Part shown: in pieces, positions 1 through 5,175 of the stretch
How positions within the stretch are numbered: the first letter of the stretch is position 1
How the letters are laid out: each line of letters begins with the position of its first letter
Source of the DNA: an uncultured Lactobacillus sp.
GTDB taxonomy: Bacteria > Bacillota > Bacilli > Lactobacillales > Lactobacillaceae
Length of the DNA: 5,175 nucleotides
Assembly (NCBI GenBank): GCA_945281075.1
Contig: CALYQE010000127.1
Coordinates: 1 to 5,175, forward strand
Direction of reading: 5' to 3'
The notes under the pieces: model-generated
The model's input: only the letters and a program-made list of their open reading frames with translations
Told to the model about the DNA's origin: nothing
The model's database searches: none
Program-made: the position numbers and the translations under genes

Positions 1-60
1 GTTTCTCGCGATAGGGGAGACATTAGTTTATACACCTTTAGGCTGACATATCAAGGATAG
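1..60 (+). CDS. C-terminal end of an upstream gene, possibly a GntR/UTRA-type regulator (partial)
   Basis: Frame 1 is open from the window edge to a TAG at 58-60, giving the last 19 residues of a protein whose start lies outside the window. The other two forward frames close earlier. A strong terminator begins two bases after the stop, which supports this frame as the real gene end. The fragment carries Arg-Gly-Asp at its residues 5-7 followed by alternating hydrophobic residues. This recalls the final beta strand of UTRA ligand-binding domains in GntR-family repressors, where an 'RGD/RxD + aromatic' tail is common. A local sugar-responsive regulator would suit a catabolic operon, but 19 residues cannot prove a family. 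That this is a gene end is fairly secure; the family is a guess. Confidence 0.45.
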   Translation, partial: VSRDRGDISLYTFRLTYQG

Positions 61-61
61 G

Positions 62-94
62 AAAAAGATAATCTTTAAGGGATTATCTTTTTTT
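62..94 (+). terminator. Intrinsic terminator of the upstream gene
   Basis: A perfect 12-bp stem (62-73 paired with 81-92) closes a 7-base loop and runs into a T-tract (88-94). It starts right after the TAG at 58-60, so it ends the upstream transcript. The left arm starts with five A residues, so a transcript on the other strand would also see a hairpin followed by U residues; the element may work in both directions. It separates the upstream gene from the promoter of the four-gene operon. Confidence 0.85.
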
Positions 95-95
95 A

Positions 96-123
96 TTGCG
101 TTTTTTTTAAACAGCGATATAAT
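96..123 (+). promoter_or_regulatory. Sigma-A type promoter of the SDR-PTS-transketolase operon
   Basis: A perfect TATAAT -10 box lies at 118-123. The best -35 candidate is TTGCGT at 96-101 with a 16-bp spacer, matching only the TTG half of TTGACA. The spacer contains a run of eight T residues (101-108). Transcription would start near 130, leaving a leader of about 40 nt before the ATG at 171. The weak -35 box suggests dependence on an activator or easy repression. No other convincing promoter is visible ahead of the three downstream genes. Confidence 0.6.
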
Positions 124-147
124 GATGTCAGGATGTAATGATGTCTT
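116..147 (+). repeat. Tandem direct repeat of an 8-bp unit (16-bp higher-order unit) over the promoter
   Basis: Four consecutive 8-base units begin with GATAT (116) and GATGT (124, 132, 140). Read as two 16-base units, 116-131 and 132-147, they agree at 13 of 16 positions and share the exact 10-mer TAATGATGTC (120-129 and 136-145). The first copy includes the TATAAT box and the second lies just downstream of the expected start point. This position suits a repressor or activator binding site, but no regulator is identified and the repeat could also be a slippage product. Confidence 0.6.
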
Positions 148-151
148 AACA
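142..151. promoter_or_regulatory. Possible operator half-match (TGTcttaACA)
   Basis: TGT-N4-ACA is an inverted repeat centred between 146 and 147, just downstream of the expected transcription start. Its GT...AC arms resemble the general GntR-family operator pattern (GT-x-TA-x-AC), but the centre does not match. It overlaps the end of the tandem repeat. It is listed because a UTRA-like gene end lies just upstream; on sequence alone the support is weak. Confidence 0.25.
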
Positions 152-170
152 ATGAATTAGGAGAAAAGTT

Positions 171-947
171 ATGAGTTTTAACAAAAAGGTAGCTATTGTA
201 ACTGGAGCCGGTAGCGGCATCGGAAGAGAGATTAGCTTAGAGTTAGCCCAAGAGGGGACTATGGTTGTTTGTATAGATGCAAACAAAAAAAGCGCTTCTG
301 AAACAGAGGAGCTTATTTCTAGAAAAGGAGGTACTTCTAACTCTTTCGAGATTGATGTGAGAGTTAAAAAAGATATAGATAACATGGTTGATTCAGTTGT
401 AAATAAATTCGGTACGATTGACTATTTGATTAATTGTGCTGGGATTTCAACTATTACTCCTTTTTTACAGCATTCGGAATCTTTATGGGACCAGACGCTC
501 GACGTTAATTTAAAAGGGCAATTTTTGATGTGCCAGGCTGTTATTCCAATAATGTTGAAACAGGAAAGCGGAAGCATTGTTAATATGTCTTCTCAATCTG
601 GAAAGGTTGGAACGACGCAATATGCTGCATATTGTTCTAGTAAATTTGGTGTTATTGGTTTGACACAATCGTTAGCAAAGGAATTTGGACCTAATGGTAT
701 TAGAGTGAATAGCATTGCTCCCGGTGTAGTTTATACACATATGTGGGAAAAACAAAAATTTGATTATGCTAAAAAAAGGAATCTCGATCCGAATCATGTG
801 ATGGATTATTTTAAAGAAAAAATTCCTTTGAGACGTTTGGGAACAGAAGAAGATGTTGCCAAATTAACCAGATTTCTTTTAAGCGATAATGCAAGTTATA
901 TTACTGGACAAACTATAAACCTAAATGGCGGAGATATTATGTTTTAG
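171..947 (+). CDS. SDR-family polyol-phosphate dehydrogenase (sorbitol-6-phosphate 2-dehydrogenase-like)
   Basis: This 258-residue cytoplasmic oxidoreductase is a classical short-chain dehydrogenase of normal length. It has the cofactor motif TGAGSGIG (residues 11-18), an acidic Asp36 at the end of the second strand (pointing to NAD(H) rather than NADP(H)), NCAG (88-91), Asn113, Ser141 and the YxxxK pair Tyr154/Lys158, so the catalytic tetrad is complete. The middle (SGKVG, KFGVIGLTQSLA) and the end (ITGQTINLNGG, terminal Met-Phe) recall the E. coli sorbitol-6-phosphate dehydrogenase SrlD as I remember it. Next to a mannitol-class PTS, the likely reaction is oxidation of an imported polyol phosphate to a ketose phosphate. 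The exact polyol is not readable; a pentitol phosphate is as plausible as sorbitol-6-phosphate. The ATG at 171 has an AGGAG site (159-163) at 7 nt. The TAG stop overlaps the ribosome site of the next gene. Confidence 0.85.
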   Translation: MSFNKKVAIVTGAGSGIGREISLELAQEGTMVVCIDANKKSASETEELISRKGGTSNSFEIDVRVKKDIDNMVDSVVNKFGTIDYLINCAGISTITPFLQHSESLWDQTLDVNLKGQFLMCQAVIPIMLKQESGSIVNMSSQSGKVGTTQYAAYCSSKFGVIGLTQSLAKEFGPNGIRVNSIAPGVVYTHMWEKQKFDYAKKRNLDPNHVMDYFKEKIPLRRLGTEEDVAKLTRFLLSDNASYITGQTINLNGGDIMF

Positions 948-950
948 GAG
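946..950 (+). promoter_or_regulatory. Ribosome binding site that fixes the IICB start
   Basis: AGGAG at 946-950 shares two bases with the TAG stop of the dehydrogenase and lies 7 nt before the ATG at 958. It selects 958 over the in-frame ATG at 925, which lies inside the dehydrogenase, has no such site, and would add 11 residues foreign to the family. Termination on the dehydrogenase would deliver ribosomes right at this site. Confidence 0.75.
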
Positions 951-957
951 AAAAAAG

Positions 958-2400
958 ATGGATTTTAAGTTAAAAATACAAAAATTTGGTGGTTTCTTGG
1001 CTGGGATGGTTATTCCAAATATTGGAGCATTTATTGCATGGGGACTAATTACTGCTATGTTTTTGGATTCGGGATGGTTGCCTAACAAGCAATTAGCAAC
1101 ATTAATTTCGCCAATGCTACAGTATTTATTGCCAATACTAATTGCTTACACAGGTGGGAAAATGGTTTATGGCCAAAGAGGAGCTGTGGCTGGTGCAGTA
1201 ACCGCTGCTGGAGCTATCTTTGGATCCAAGATTCCGATGTTCTTAGCGGCAATGATTTTAGGTCCACTTGGTGGCTGGATCATGAAAAAAGTAGATAAAT
1301 TACTTGATGGCAAAATAATGACTGGTTTCGAAATGCTGGTTAACAATTTTTCAATTGGAATAGTTGGATTATTATTGGCTGTTTTCTCTTTCTATATAAT
1401 TGAACCAATTATAGCCTCTGCTACTCAAGCTGCAACGGTTGGTGTGAATTATCTAATTCATGCTAATTTATATCCCTTACTAGCAGTAATTATTGAGCCC
1501 GCAAAAGTCCTTTTCTTAAATAATGCTATAGACCAAGGAATTTTTGTTCCATTAGGGTCGGCAGAAATTTTGAGACATGGAGGAAAGACGCTTTTTTACA
1601 TGCTTGTTTCAAGTCCAGCTCCTGGTGCCGGAATTCTATTAGCATATAGCTTGTTCGGCAAAGGAAATAGTAAAAAGTCTGCTCCTTCTTCATTAATTAT
1701 CGAATTTATTGGGGGAATACATGAGGTATATTTTCCATACGTACTCATGAAACCGCTTATGTTTTTGGCCGTGATAGCTGGTGGCATATGTCAAATTGTT
1801 GTTTGGGTTCTTTTAAAATCTGGATTAGCAGGATATCCTCACCCTGGAAGTATTATTTCCTTTCTAATTATGCTTCCTAAAGGTGGAGCCTTATCTGTAC
1901 TCTTAGGATTAGCGGCTGGAATTTTAGGAAGCTTAGCAGTTGCATTCCTGATATTAAAAACGGATCATTCAGATCAAGATGAAGATGTTTCCTTGGCGAG
2001 CGATATTCAGGATATGCTTGGTGTGAAGCAAGAAGCTGGTAATCAAGAAGTTAGTAGCTCAGATAAAGGCATTTCTCAATCTACTAAGAAAATTAATGCT
2101 TCTGATGTTAGGGAAATTATATTTGCTTGTGATGCTGGCATTGGTTCAAGTGCAATGGGAAGTGGAATTTTAAAGAAAAAAATCAAGGAAGCAGGATTTG
2201 ATATTAATGTTATAAACTCTGCAGTGGATAGACTAAGCAAAGACGCACAAGTTGTTGTTACTCATGAAAACTTACTTGAACGGGCTCAGCAAGCTGCACC
2301 TAATGCGGTTATTTACACAGTTCAATCCTTTTTAAATGATCCAACCTATGATGAAATTGTTGATGACTTAAAAAGGGGAGTGTTATCTGGTGAAAATTGA
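958..2400 (+). CDS. PTS mannitol-class permease, IICB component
   Basis: This 480-residue membrane protein imports and phosphorylates a polyol. From the ATG at 958 it begins like E. coli MtlA, with GGFLAGMVIPNIGAFIAWGL at residues 11-30. The hydrophobic IIC domain covers about residues 10-334 and carries GGIHE (252-256; Glu256 matches the substrate-associated Glu257 of E. coli MtlA). A polar linker (about 335-383) leads to a IIB domain with the phosphorylatable Cys391 in CDAGIGSSAMG. The protein stops after IIB; IIA is encoded by the next gene, as in many Gram-positive mannitol systems. An odd point is Asp192-Gln193 where E. coli MtlA has Asn-His in the block NNAINHG, within otherwise conserved sequence. 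The class is secure; the substrate is not, because no mtlD neighbour is present and the companion dehydrogenase is an SDR. The gene overlaps the IIA gene by 11 nt. Confidence 0.93.
   Translation: MDFKLKIQKFGGFLAGMVIPNIGAFIAWGLITAMFLDSGWLPNKQLATLISPMLQYLLPILIAYTGGKMVYGQRGAVAGAVTAAGAIFGSKIPMFLAAMILGPLGGWIMKKVDKLLDGKIMTGFEMLVNNFSIGIVGLLLAVFSFYIIEPIIASATQAATVGVNYLIHANLYPLLAVIIEPAKVLFLNNAIDQGIFVPLGSAEILRHGGKTLFYMLVSSPAPGAGILLAYSLFGKGNSKKSAPSSLIIEFIGGIHEVYFPYVLMKPLMFLAVIAGGICQIVVWVLLKSGLAGYPHPGSIISFLIMLPKGGALSVLLGLAAGILGSLAVAFLILKTDHSDQDEDVSLASDIQDMLGVKQEAGNQEVSSSDKGISQSTKKINASDVREIIFACDAGIGSSAMGSGILKKKIKEAGFDINVINSAVDRLSKDAQVVVTHENLLERAQQAAPNAVIYTVQSFLNDPTYDEIVDDLKRGVLSGEN
2375..2392 (+). promoter_or_regulatory. 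Ribosome binding site and GTG start of the IIA gene
   Basis: GGGGAG at 2375-2380 lies 9 nt before GTG at 2390-2392, inside the 3' end of the IICB gene. No in-frame ATG is present near this point; the ATG at 2400-2402 is in another frame. The resulting N-terminus aligns naturally with the start of a IIA domain. Start and IICB stop overlap, so IIA translation probably depends on ribosomes reading IICB, keeping the two PTS parts in step. Confidence 0.7.
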
Positions 2401-2821
2401 TGAAAGTCAAATTTTGCTTAATGAGCTAGCTAAATCTAAAAAGGAAGCAATTAATAAAATTGGGAAGTGCATGCTTTCAAATGGTCTAATTGAACCTGAA
2501 TATATAGATTCAATGCTTAAGAAAGAGGAAACTGATGTCACTTTTATTGGCAATGGAGTAGCTATTCCTCATGGATTAGACAATGATCGGATCTTCGTTA
2601 AAAAACCCGGAATAATTGTTGCTCAATTTCCTCATGGCATAGATTGGGAAACTGAAAAGGCATTTTTGGTTATTGGAATTGCTTCAAAGAATAATGAACA
2701 TTTAGAAATCCTTCAAGATCTAGCTATTAAGCTCTCAGATATTAACTACGTTAATAAACTTGTTCATTGTTCTTCTATGCAGTCTTTTTTAGAAATTTTT
2801 AACAATAGTGAGGTTAGTTAA
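2390..2821 (+). CDS. PTS mannitol/fructose-class IIA protein
   Basis: This 143-residue soluble protein is a complete stand-alone IIA domain of the mannitol/fructose class. It takes phosphate from HPr and gives it to Cys391 of the IICB partner. The active histidine is His61 in GVAIPHG, matching His554 of E. coli MtlA. A second conserved histidine, His104 in NNEHLEIL, matches His600. The segment [13 protein letters not shown] (about 34-46) is also typical of the family. Leu63 follows the PHG where many relatives have Thr, a small departure near the active site. Translation starts at a GTG. Its TAA stop overlaps the transketolase ATG by one base (TAATG). The fructose-type IIA is related, but the IICB neighbour favours the mannitol class. 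Base composition is low in GC, like the two genes before it. Confidence 0.92.
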   Translation: MKIDESQILLNELAKSKKEAINKIGKCMLSNGLIEPEYIDSMLKKEETDVTFIGNGVAIPHGLDNDRIFVKKPGIIVAQFPHGIDWETEKAFLVIGIASKNNEHLEILQDLAIKLSDINYVNKLVHCSSMQSFLEIFNNSEVS

Positions 2822-4818
2822 TGTTTAATCAAACAGATCAATTGGCGGTAAATACCATTCGTACACTTAGTATTGACATGATTCAAAAAGCAAATTCCGG
2901 GCATCCTGGCTTGCCAATGGGCGCAGCACCAATGGCTTATGTCTTATGGACGCGGCATTTGAAAATTAATCCTGCAACTTCACGACGCTGGCCTGATCGA
3001 GACCGTTTCCTTTTATCAGCTGGACATGGTTCTGCTATGCTGTATAGCTTGTTACATTTAGCTGGTTACCAGGTCAGCTTGGACGATTTGAAACAATTTC
3101 GGCAATTGAAATCTAAAACGCCGGGTCATCCAGAAGTGCTTCATACCGATGGCGTAGAAGCAACAACAGGCCCACTTGGTCAAGGAATAGGAATGAGCGT
3201 GGGCATGGCCATGGCTGAAGCCCATTTGGCATCACTATATAATAAACCAGACTTTCCAATCGTTGATCATTATACCTATGCCTTGTGCGGGGATGGTGAC
3301 TTTATGGAAGGAATCTCTCAGGAATCAATCAGTTTAGCGGGACATTTAAAATTAGGCAAACTGATTCTGCTATATGATTCAAATGATGTTTCACTTGATG
3401 GTCCGCTACGTAAAGCGAATACAGAAAGCACAAAAGGGCGGTTTGAAGCAAGTGGTTGGCAATATCTTCTGGTAAAGGATGGTAATGACTTAGAAGCCAT
3501 TAATGCTGCGATTGAAGCGGCAAAAGAAGAAGCAGAAAAGCCAACCATCATTGAAGTCAAAACGGTGATTGGCTTTGGTGCTCCTAATGCGGGTACAAAT
3601 AAAGTGCACGGAGCTCCATTAGGCGAAGAAGGGGTAATGGCAGCCAAAGCAGCGTATGGTTGGAATTATCCACCCTTTACCGTACCAGAAGAGGTATCTC
3701 AACGTTTTAAGGAAACAATTGGAAAAAAAGGAGCTTTAGCGGAAGAAAAATGGCAGCAACTGTTTGCCAAATATCAAATTGCTTATCCAGCCTTAGCCAA
3801 ACAATTTGAAGCAGCGTTTGCAGGTGAATTGCCAGCAAACTGGAACGCAGACTTGTCAACATATGATATGGATTATAATAAAGCGAGTAGGGTTACCAGT
3901 AGGGAAGTCATCCAAGTGCTTGCGAAAAACGTTCCTGGTTTTTGGGGTGGTTCTGCAGATCTTTCCAGTTCAAACAATACGTTGATTGCGACTGAAAAAG
4001 ACTTTGAACCTGGCCAATATGAGGGACGCAATATTTGGTTTGGTGTACGAGAGTTTGGCATGGCGGCAGCGATGAATGGAATTGCTTTACATGGTGGAAC
4101 CCGTATTTACGGCGCAACATTCTTTGTGTTTGTTGATTATCTACGGCCTGCTATTCGCTTGGCGGCGTTGCAAAAATTGCCTGTTACTTTTGTGCTGACC
4201 CATGATACGGTAGCTGTAGGAGAAGATGGTCCCACGCATGAACCTATCGAACAACTTTCAAGCTTGCGAGGAATGCCAAATCTTTCGGTGATTCGTCCTG
4301 CTGATGCCAATGAAGTAGTTGCAGCTTGGAAACTGGCGATGGAAACACAAGATCATCCAACGATTTTAGTCTTAACGCGTCAAAATCTTCCAGTGTTGGC
4401 TGGCACAGCTGAAAAAGCTTCAACAGGGGTTGCAAAAGGCGGATATGTGGTTTCACCAGAAAAAGGGGAGAAACCAGATGGCATCTTGATAGCAACAGGA
4501 TCAGAAGTACATTTAGCTCAAGCGGCACAAGAGGAATTACGTGTCAAAGGTAAAGATGTGCGGGTGGTTTCTTTACCAAGTTTCGATTTGTTTGAAAAAC
4601 AAACAGAGGCCTATCGTGAAAGTGTCTTGCCGAAAGAAGTAACCAGGCGAGTAGCTATCGAAATGGGATCCTCTTTTGGTTGGAAACAATATGTAGGAGA
4701 CCAAGGGGCAATCATTGGTATTGATCGCTTTGGAGAAAGCGGAAAGGGAGACTTAATTGTTGAGTCACTTGGCTTTACGGTCGAGCATCTTGTGCAGGTT
4801 TACGAGTCCATAGGCTAG
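2821..4818 (+). CDS. tkt: Transketolase
   Basis: This 665-residue cytoplasmic enzyme is a full-length transketolase that moves two-carbon units from ketose to aldose phosphates (such as xylulose-5-phosphate to ribose-5-phosphate) using thiamine diphosphate. Visible motifs in order are GHPGLPMG (27-34, His28), HGS (69-71), GPLGQG (117-122), the cofactor/metal motif GDGDFMEG (157-164) ending in Asn188, His263, the catalytic Glu411 in [15 protein letters not shown] with Asp469 and His473, and Arg520 in TRQN. These match the active-site residues known in the E. coli enzyme, so it should be active. The ATG at 2821 overlaps the IIA stop and has GAGG (2810-2813) at 7 nt. The sequence looks enterococcal from memory. 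It is probably a pathway-specific paralogue, because it is embedded in a PTS operon. GC content is visibly higher than in the three genes before it. Confidence 0.95.
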   Translation: MFNQTDQLAVNTIRTLSIDMIQKANSGHPGLPMGAAPMAYVLWTRHLKINPATSRRWPDRDRFLLSAGHGSAMLYSLLHLAGYQVSLDDLKQFRQLKSKTPGHPEVLHTDGVEATTGPLGQGIGMSVGMAMAEAHLASLYNKPDFPIVDHYTYALCGDGDFMEGISQESISLAGHLKLGKLILLYDSNDVSLDGPLRKANTESTKGRFEASGWQYLLVKDGNDLEAINAAIEAAKEEAEKPTIIEVKTVIGFGAPNAGTNKVHGAPLGEEGVMAAKAAYGWNYPPFTVPEEVSQRFKETIGKKGALAEEKWQQLFAKYQIAYPALAKQFEAAFAGELPANWNADLSTYDMDYNKASRVTSREVIQVLAKNVPGFWGGSADLSSSNNTLIATEKDFEPGQYEGRNIWFGVREFGMAAAMNGIALHGGTRIYGATFFVFVDYLRPAIRLAALQKLPVTFVLTHDTVAVGEDGPTHEPIEQLSSLRGMPNLSVIRPADANEVVAAWKLAMETQDHPTILVLTRQNLPVLAGTAEKASTGVAKGGYVVSPEKGEKPDGILIATGSEVHLAQAAQEELRVKGKDVRVVSLPSFDLFEKQTEAYRESVLPKEVTRRVAIEMGSSFGWKQYVGDQGAIIGIDRFGESGKGDLIVESLGFTVEHLVQVYESIG

Positions 4819-5175
4819 TGCTTTGCTTTTTAATAAAATCAAAATCTTTTACCAGTTTACTTGCTAATACTTGGCGAAACGTAAAAACCCATTAGTTTTT
4901 GCCCCTTTGTTAAGTCACGTTGAATTTGAAAATATTGCTAGATGAAGTGCTTCGGCGCTTCTTTTTATTTATTTAAATCCATGATTTCAAACGATTAAGG
5001 AGAATGGAATGTAAATTTTAATGTAGCCATTTTTTGTTTCTCTTTAAAATAGTAAAAAATAAAAACTGTGTTAATTTATTTTCTTAACTCACTTTAATAA
5101 AAGTCGGGTCCAAAGTTCTTACTCGATCTTTGTTAAACAATGATAAAATTACTAATGAGTGATTATTTGAACTTA
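4819..5175. other. Gene-free 3' region, 357 bases
   Basis: No frame on either strand gives a convincing gene here. The first 125 bases form an untranslated tail between the transketolase stop and the terminator at 4944, with only a weak 6-bp hairpin (AAAAAC/GTTTTT, 4883-4900). After the terminator the sequence is very AT-rich. It holds a ribosome-site-like AAGGAG (4997-5002) followed by ATG-TAA (5009-5014), and near the right edge a small inverted repeat TTGTT-A-AACAA (5130-5140) beside a TAAAAT box (5144-5149). These last elements might belong to the promoter of a gene beyond the window, but no good -35 box accompanies them. Confidence 0.6.
4944..4966 (+). terminator. Intrinsic terminator of the operon
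   Basis: A 7-bp stem with one G-T wobble (4944-4950 paired with 4955-4961) is capped by a C(TTCG)G tetraloop, an especially stable loop in RNA, and followed by five T residues (4962-4966) and more T-rich sequence. It lies 125 nt after the transketolase stop with no gene in between, so it most likely ends the four-gene transcript. The distance is longer than usual for a terminator. Confidence 0.85.

Noticed and set aside
109..122. Possible catabolite-response element (cre) over the -10 box
   Set aside because: Aligning the central CG (115-116) with the TGWAANCGNTNWCA pattern gives only about 7 of 11 informative matches, with both ends wrong; too weak to call.
146..385. Minus-strand open frame of 79 codons over the start of the dehydrogenase
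   Set aside because: It is antisense to a gene with full family motifs and gives a low-complexity Leu/Ser/Ile-rich product with no recognisable domain.
925..957. In-frame ATG at 925 as the start of the IICB permease
   Set aside because: It lies inside the dehydrogenase gene, lacks a ribosome site, and adds residues unlike the MtlA family N-terminus; the ATG at 958 has AGGAG at 7 nt.
3318..4528. Several minus-strand open frames of 62-109 codons inside the transketolase
   Set aside because: They mirror the codon structure of a clearly real transketolase and show no domain or ribosome site of their own.
4883..4900. Hairpin AAAAAC/GTTTTT as a terminator for the transketolase
   Set aside because: The stem is six mostly A-T pairs and no T-tract follows it (GCCCC comes next), so it would not terminate well; the UUCG hairpin at 4944 is much better.
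4860..4937. A 26-codon minus-strand frame whose tail vaguely recalls an IS6-type transposase C-terminus
   Set aside because: The resemblance is a few residues only, with no inverted repeats, no target duplication and stops on both sides; chance is the simpler explanation.
5140..5175. ATG at 5140 or 5155 as the start of a downstream gene running off the window
   Set aside because: Both are in one open frame but neither has a ribosome binding site, and only about 12 codons are visible.

Overview
The window looks like a piece of a low-GC Gram-positive genome, most likely a lactic acid bacterium of the Enterococcus type. The evidence is an AT-rich composition, strong AGGAG-type ribosome binding sites, short-loop U-tailed terminators, and a transketolase that resembles the enterococcal enzymes I remember. 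The genus is an inference from memory, not from a search.

Layout. Bases 1-60 are the last 19 codons of an upstream gene, possibly the tail of a GntR/UTRA regulator, followed directly by a strong intrinsic terminator (62-94). A promoter with a perfect TATAAT box (118-123) then drives four tightly packed plus-strand genes: a short-chain dehydrogenase/reductase (171-947), a mannitol-class PTS IICB permease (958-2400), a separate mannitol-class IIA protein (2390-2821) and a full-length transketolase (2821-4818). The gaps are 10 nt, an 11-nt overlap and a 1-nt overlap, so this is almost certainly one transcript with translational coupling. The last 357 bases hold no convincing gene; they contain a UUCG-loop terminator at 4944-4966 and an AT-rich stretch.

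How the genes fit together. IIA passes phosphate to the IIB cysteine, and the IIC domain imports a polyol and delivers it as a polyol phosphate. The SDR enzyme, which resembles sorbitol-6-phosphate 2-dehydrogenase and has an NAD-type aspartate, would oxidise this to a ketose phosphate. Transketolase would feed that product into the pentose phosphate pool. The substrate is not settled: there is no MtlD-type dehydrogenase, the permease differs from E. coli MtlA in a substrate-associated block, and the dedicated transketolase favours a pentitol (arabitol, xylitol or ribitol) or another unusual polyol over mannitol.

The most notable points are this gene combination, a tandem 8-bp repeat (116-147) sitting on the -10 box, the D-Q for N-H change in the permease, and a rise in GC content at the start of the transketolase. 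I found no CRISPR array, tRNA, rRNA or intact mobile element.
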